From Chloroflexota bacterium (GTDB lineage: Bacteria; Chloroflexota; Dehalococcoidia; Dehalococcoidales; UBA2162): a stretch of DNA of 12,378 bases. The stretch is taken from positions 1-12,378 of the forward strand of contig JACPSA010000084.1 of the NCBI GenBank assembly GCA_016193545.1, read 5' to 3'. Positions 11,576-12,378 of this stretch are shown here, in pieces. The notes under the pieces were generated by a model, which worked only from the letters and a program-made list of their open reading frames with translations, searched no databases and was not told where the DNA came from. Numbering within the stretch: the stretch's first letter is position 1; the number at the start of each line of letters is the position of its first letter. Both the position numbers and the translations under genes were made by a program.

Positions 11576-12378
11576 ATGGCTAAATCAAAGCTCAAGATTA
11601 TCCCCCTCGGTGGGTTGGGTGAAATCGGTAAGAATATGATGGTGATGGAATATGAGAATGACATCATCGTCATTGATGCTGGGCTGATGTTCCCGGAGGA
11701 AGATATGCTTGGTATCGACCTGGTAATTCCCGATATTAGCTACCTGTTGGAGAACAAGGAGAAGGTAAGGGGTATCGTGATTACTCACGGGCATGAAGAC
11801 CATATCGGTGCCTTGCCTTATCTGCTGCCTGAGCTTAATGTGCCGGTGTATGCCACCAAGCTGGCGCGGGGTCTTATCTCGGTTAAACTTAAGGATAGGA
11901 AGACGCTCTCCGGGGCTAATCTGAAAGTAGTGAACTTCGGAGAAAAAATTACACTGGGGAAATTCAAAGTAGAGTTCTTTCCCGTTTGCCACAGCATCCC
12001 TGATTCCGCCGGTCTAATTATCTATACTCCTATCGGCAGCGTAGTCCATAGTGGTGATTTTAAGCTTGACTATACGCCGGTTAGTGGTAAGGTAACGGCT
12101 TTGCCCAAGCTGGCTCAACTGGGAGGACAGGGGGTCTTGCTGCTTCTGTCTGATTCCACCTATGCCGAAGTGCCCGGTTATACCCCGTCAGAGAGAGTGG
12201 TTGGTGAGACCCTGGACCGTGTTATCGCCGAAGCACCGGGGAGAGTGATTATTGCCACATTTTCCTCGCTGATTTCGCGTATTCAGCAGGTAATCGATGC
12301 CGCTGCCAAACACGGGCGCCGTGTTTTTATCGTCGGGCGCAGTATGAGTGACACGACCCATATGGCGCAGGAACTGGG
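11576..12378 (+). CDS. rnj: Ribonuclease J, 5' part (gene runs off the window)
   Basis: RNase J is a zinc-dependent 5'-to-3' exo- and endoribonuclease of the metallo-beta-lactamase/beta-CASP family that processes and decays mRNA and rRNA. The 267 visible codons give IIPLGGLGEIGKNM at the N-terminus, the metal site HGHEDH (His71, His73, Asp75, His76), a further His at about 139 (VCHSIPDS), HSGDFK with Asp161, the SDSTYAEVPGYTPSE segment, and the start of the beta-CASP domain (ATFSSLISRIQQ, VGRSM). The rest of the beta-CASP and the C-terminal domain, about half of the usual ~550 residues, lie beyond 12378. The ATG fits the family; AGAGG is rather far upstream (about 15 nt), so initiation may be weak or coupled to the glycosylase gene. 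Confidence 0.95.
   Translation, partial: MAKSKLKIIPLGGLGEIGKNMMVMEYENDIIVIDAGLMFPEEDMLGIDLVIPDISYLLENKEKVRGIVITHGHEDHIGALPYLLPELNVPVYATKLARGLISVKLKDRKTLSGANLKVVNFGEKITLGKFKVEFFPVCHSIPDSAGLIIYTPIGSVVHSGDFKLDYTPVSGKVTALPKLAQLGGQGVLLLLSDSTYAEVPGYTPSERVVGETLDRVIAEAPGRVIIATFSSLISRIQQVIDAAAKHGRRVFIVGRSMSDTTHMAQEL

Noticed and set aside
11585..11992. Minus-strand frames opposite the glycosylase and RNase J genes (10925-11401, 11380-11673, 11585-11992)
   Set aside because: They are shadows of well-supported plus-strand genes with complete family motifs.

Overview
The window looks like a chromosomal segment of a Dehalococcoidia-type Chloroflexota bacterium, probably from an environmental or metagenomic assembly. 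This is inferred from the style of the SecA, PRPP synthetase, GlyA, family-4 uracil-DNA glycosylase and RNase J proteins and from the many short palindromic intergenic repeats. No rRNA or tRNA is present to fix the taxonomy.

Layout. Positions 1-307 hold no gene, only three REP/MITE-like hairpin repeats. Positions 308-4841, all on the minus strand, form an accessory block. In transcription order (right to left) it holds a HTH antitoxin/PIN toxin pair under a consensus promoter with a palindromic operator; a fragment of a SEC-C zinc-finger motif; a type II restriction endonuclease and its beta-class (probably N4-cytosine) methyltransferase; a very acidic 75-residue protein; a short duplicated gene start; a DUF4258/DUF2283 toxin-antitoxin-like pair; a stand-alone Pol X N-terminal helix-hairpin-helix protein; and an unknown 261-residue protein whose start overlaps it. 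A 138-bp element with perfect 12-bp terminal inverted repeats (4953-5090) separates this block from the housekeeping genes.

Positions 5098-10432, minus strand, are a housekeeping cluster read glyA > prs > DUF2007 gene > secA. glyA makes glycine and one-carbon units, prs makes PRPP, and secA drives protein export. secA is broken as read: about 29 codons containing helicase motif V (the NMAGRG segment) are missing and the frame shifts at the join near 6238. The cause is a real deletion or an assembly error. An approximately 200-bp symmetrical hairpin element sits between prs and the DUF2007 gene, and a single arm of the same repeat lies at 10736-10818.

From 10433 the direction changes. A small putative membrane protein (10475-10696) is divergent from glyA. 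After the solo repeat arm comes a plausible promoter, a family-4 uracil-DNA glycosylase in which one expected Fe-S cysteine reads as serine, and the 5' part of an RNase J gene that runs off the window.

The most notable points are the broken secA, the restriction system sitting between two toxin-antitoxin-like modules, the serine in the Fe-S site of the glycosylase, and small gene relics (a second helix-hairpin-helix gene start and a frameshifted SEC-C end) that record past rearrangement. I see no wholly new system that I can defend. The Pol X N-domain/unknown-protein pair and the acidic protein beside the restriction system are the best candidates for undescribed biology.
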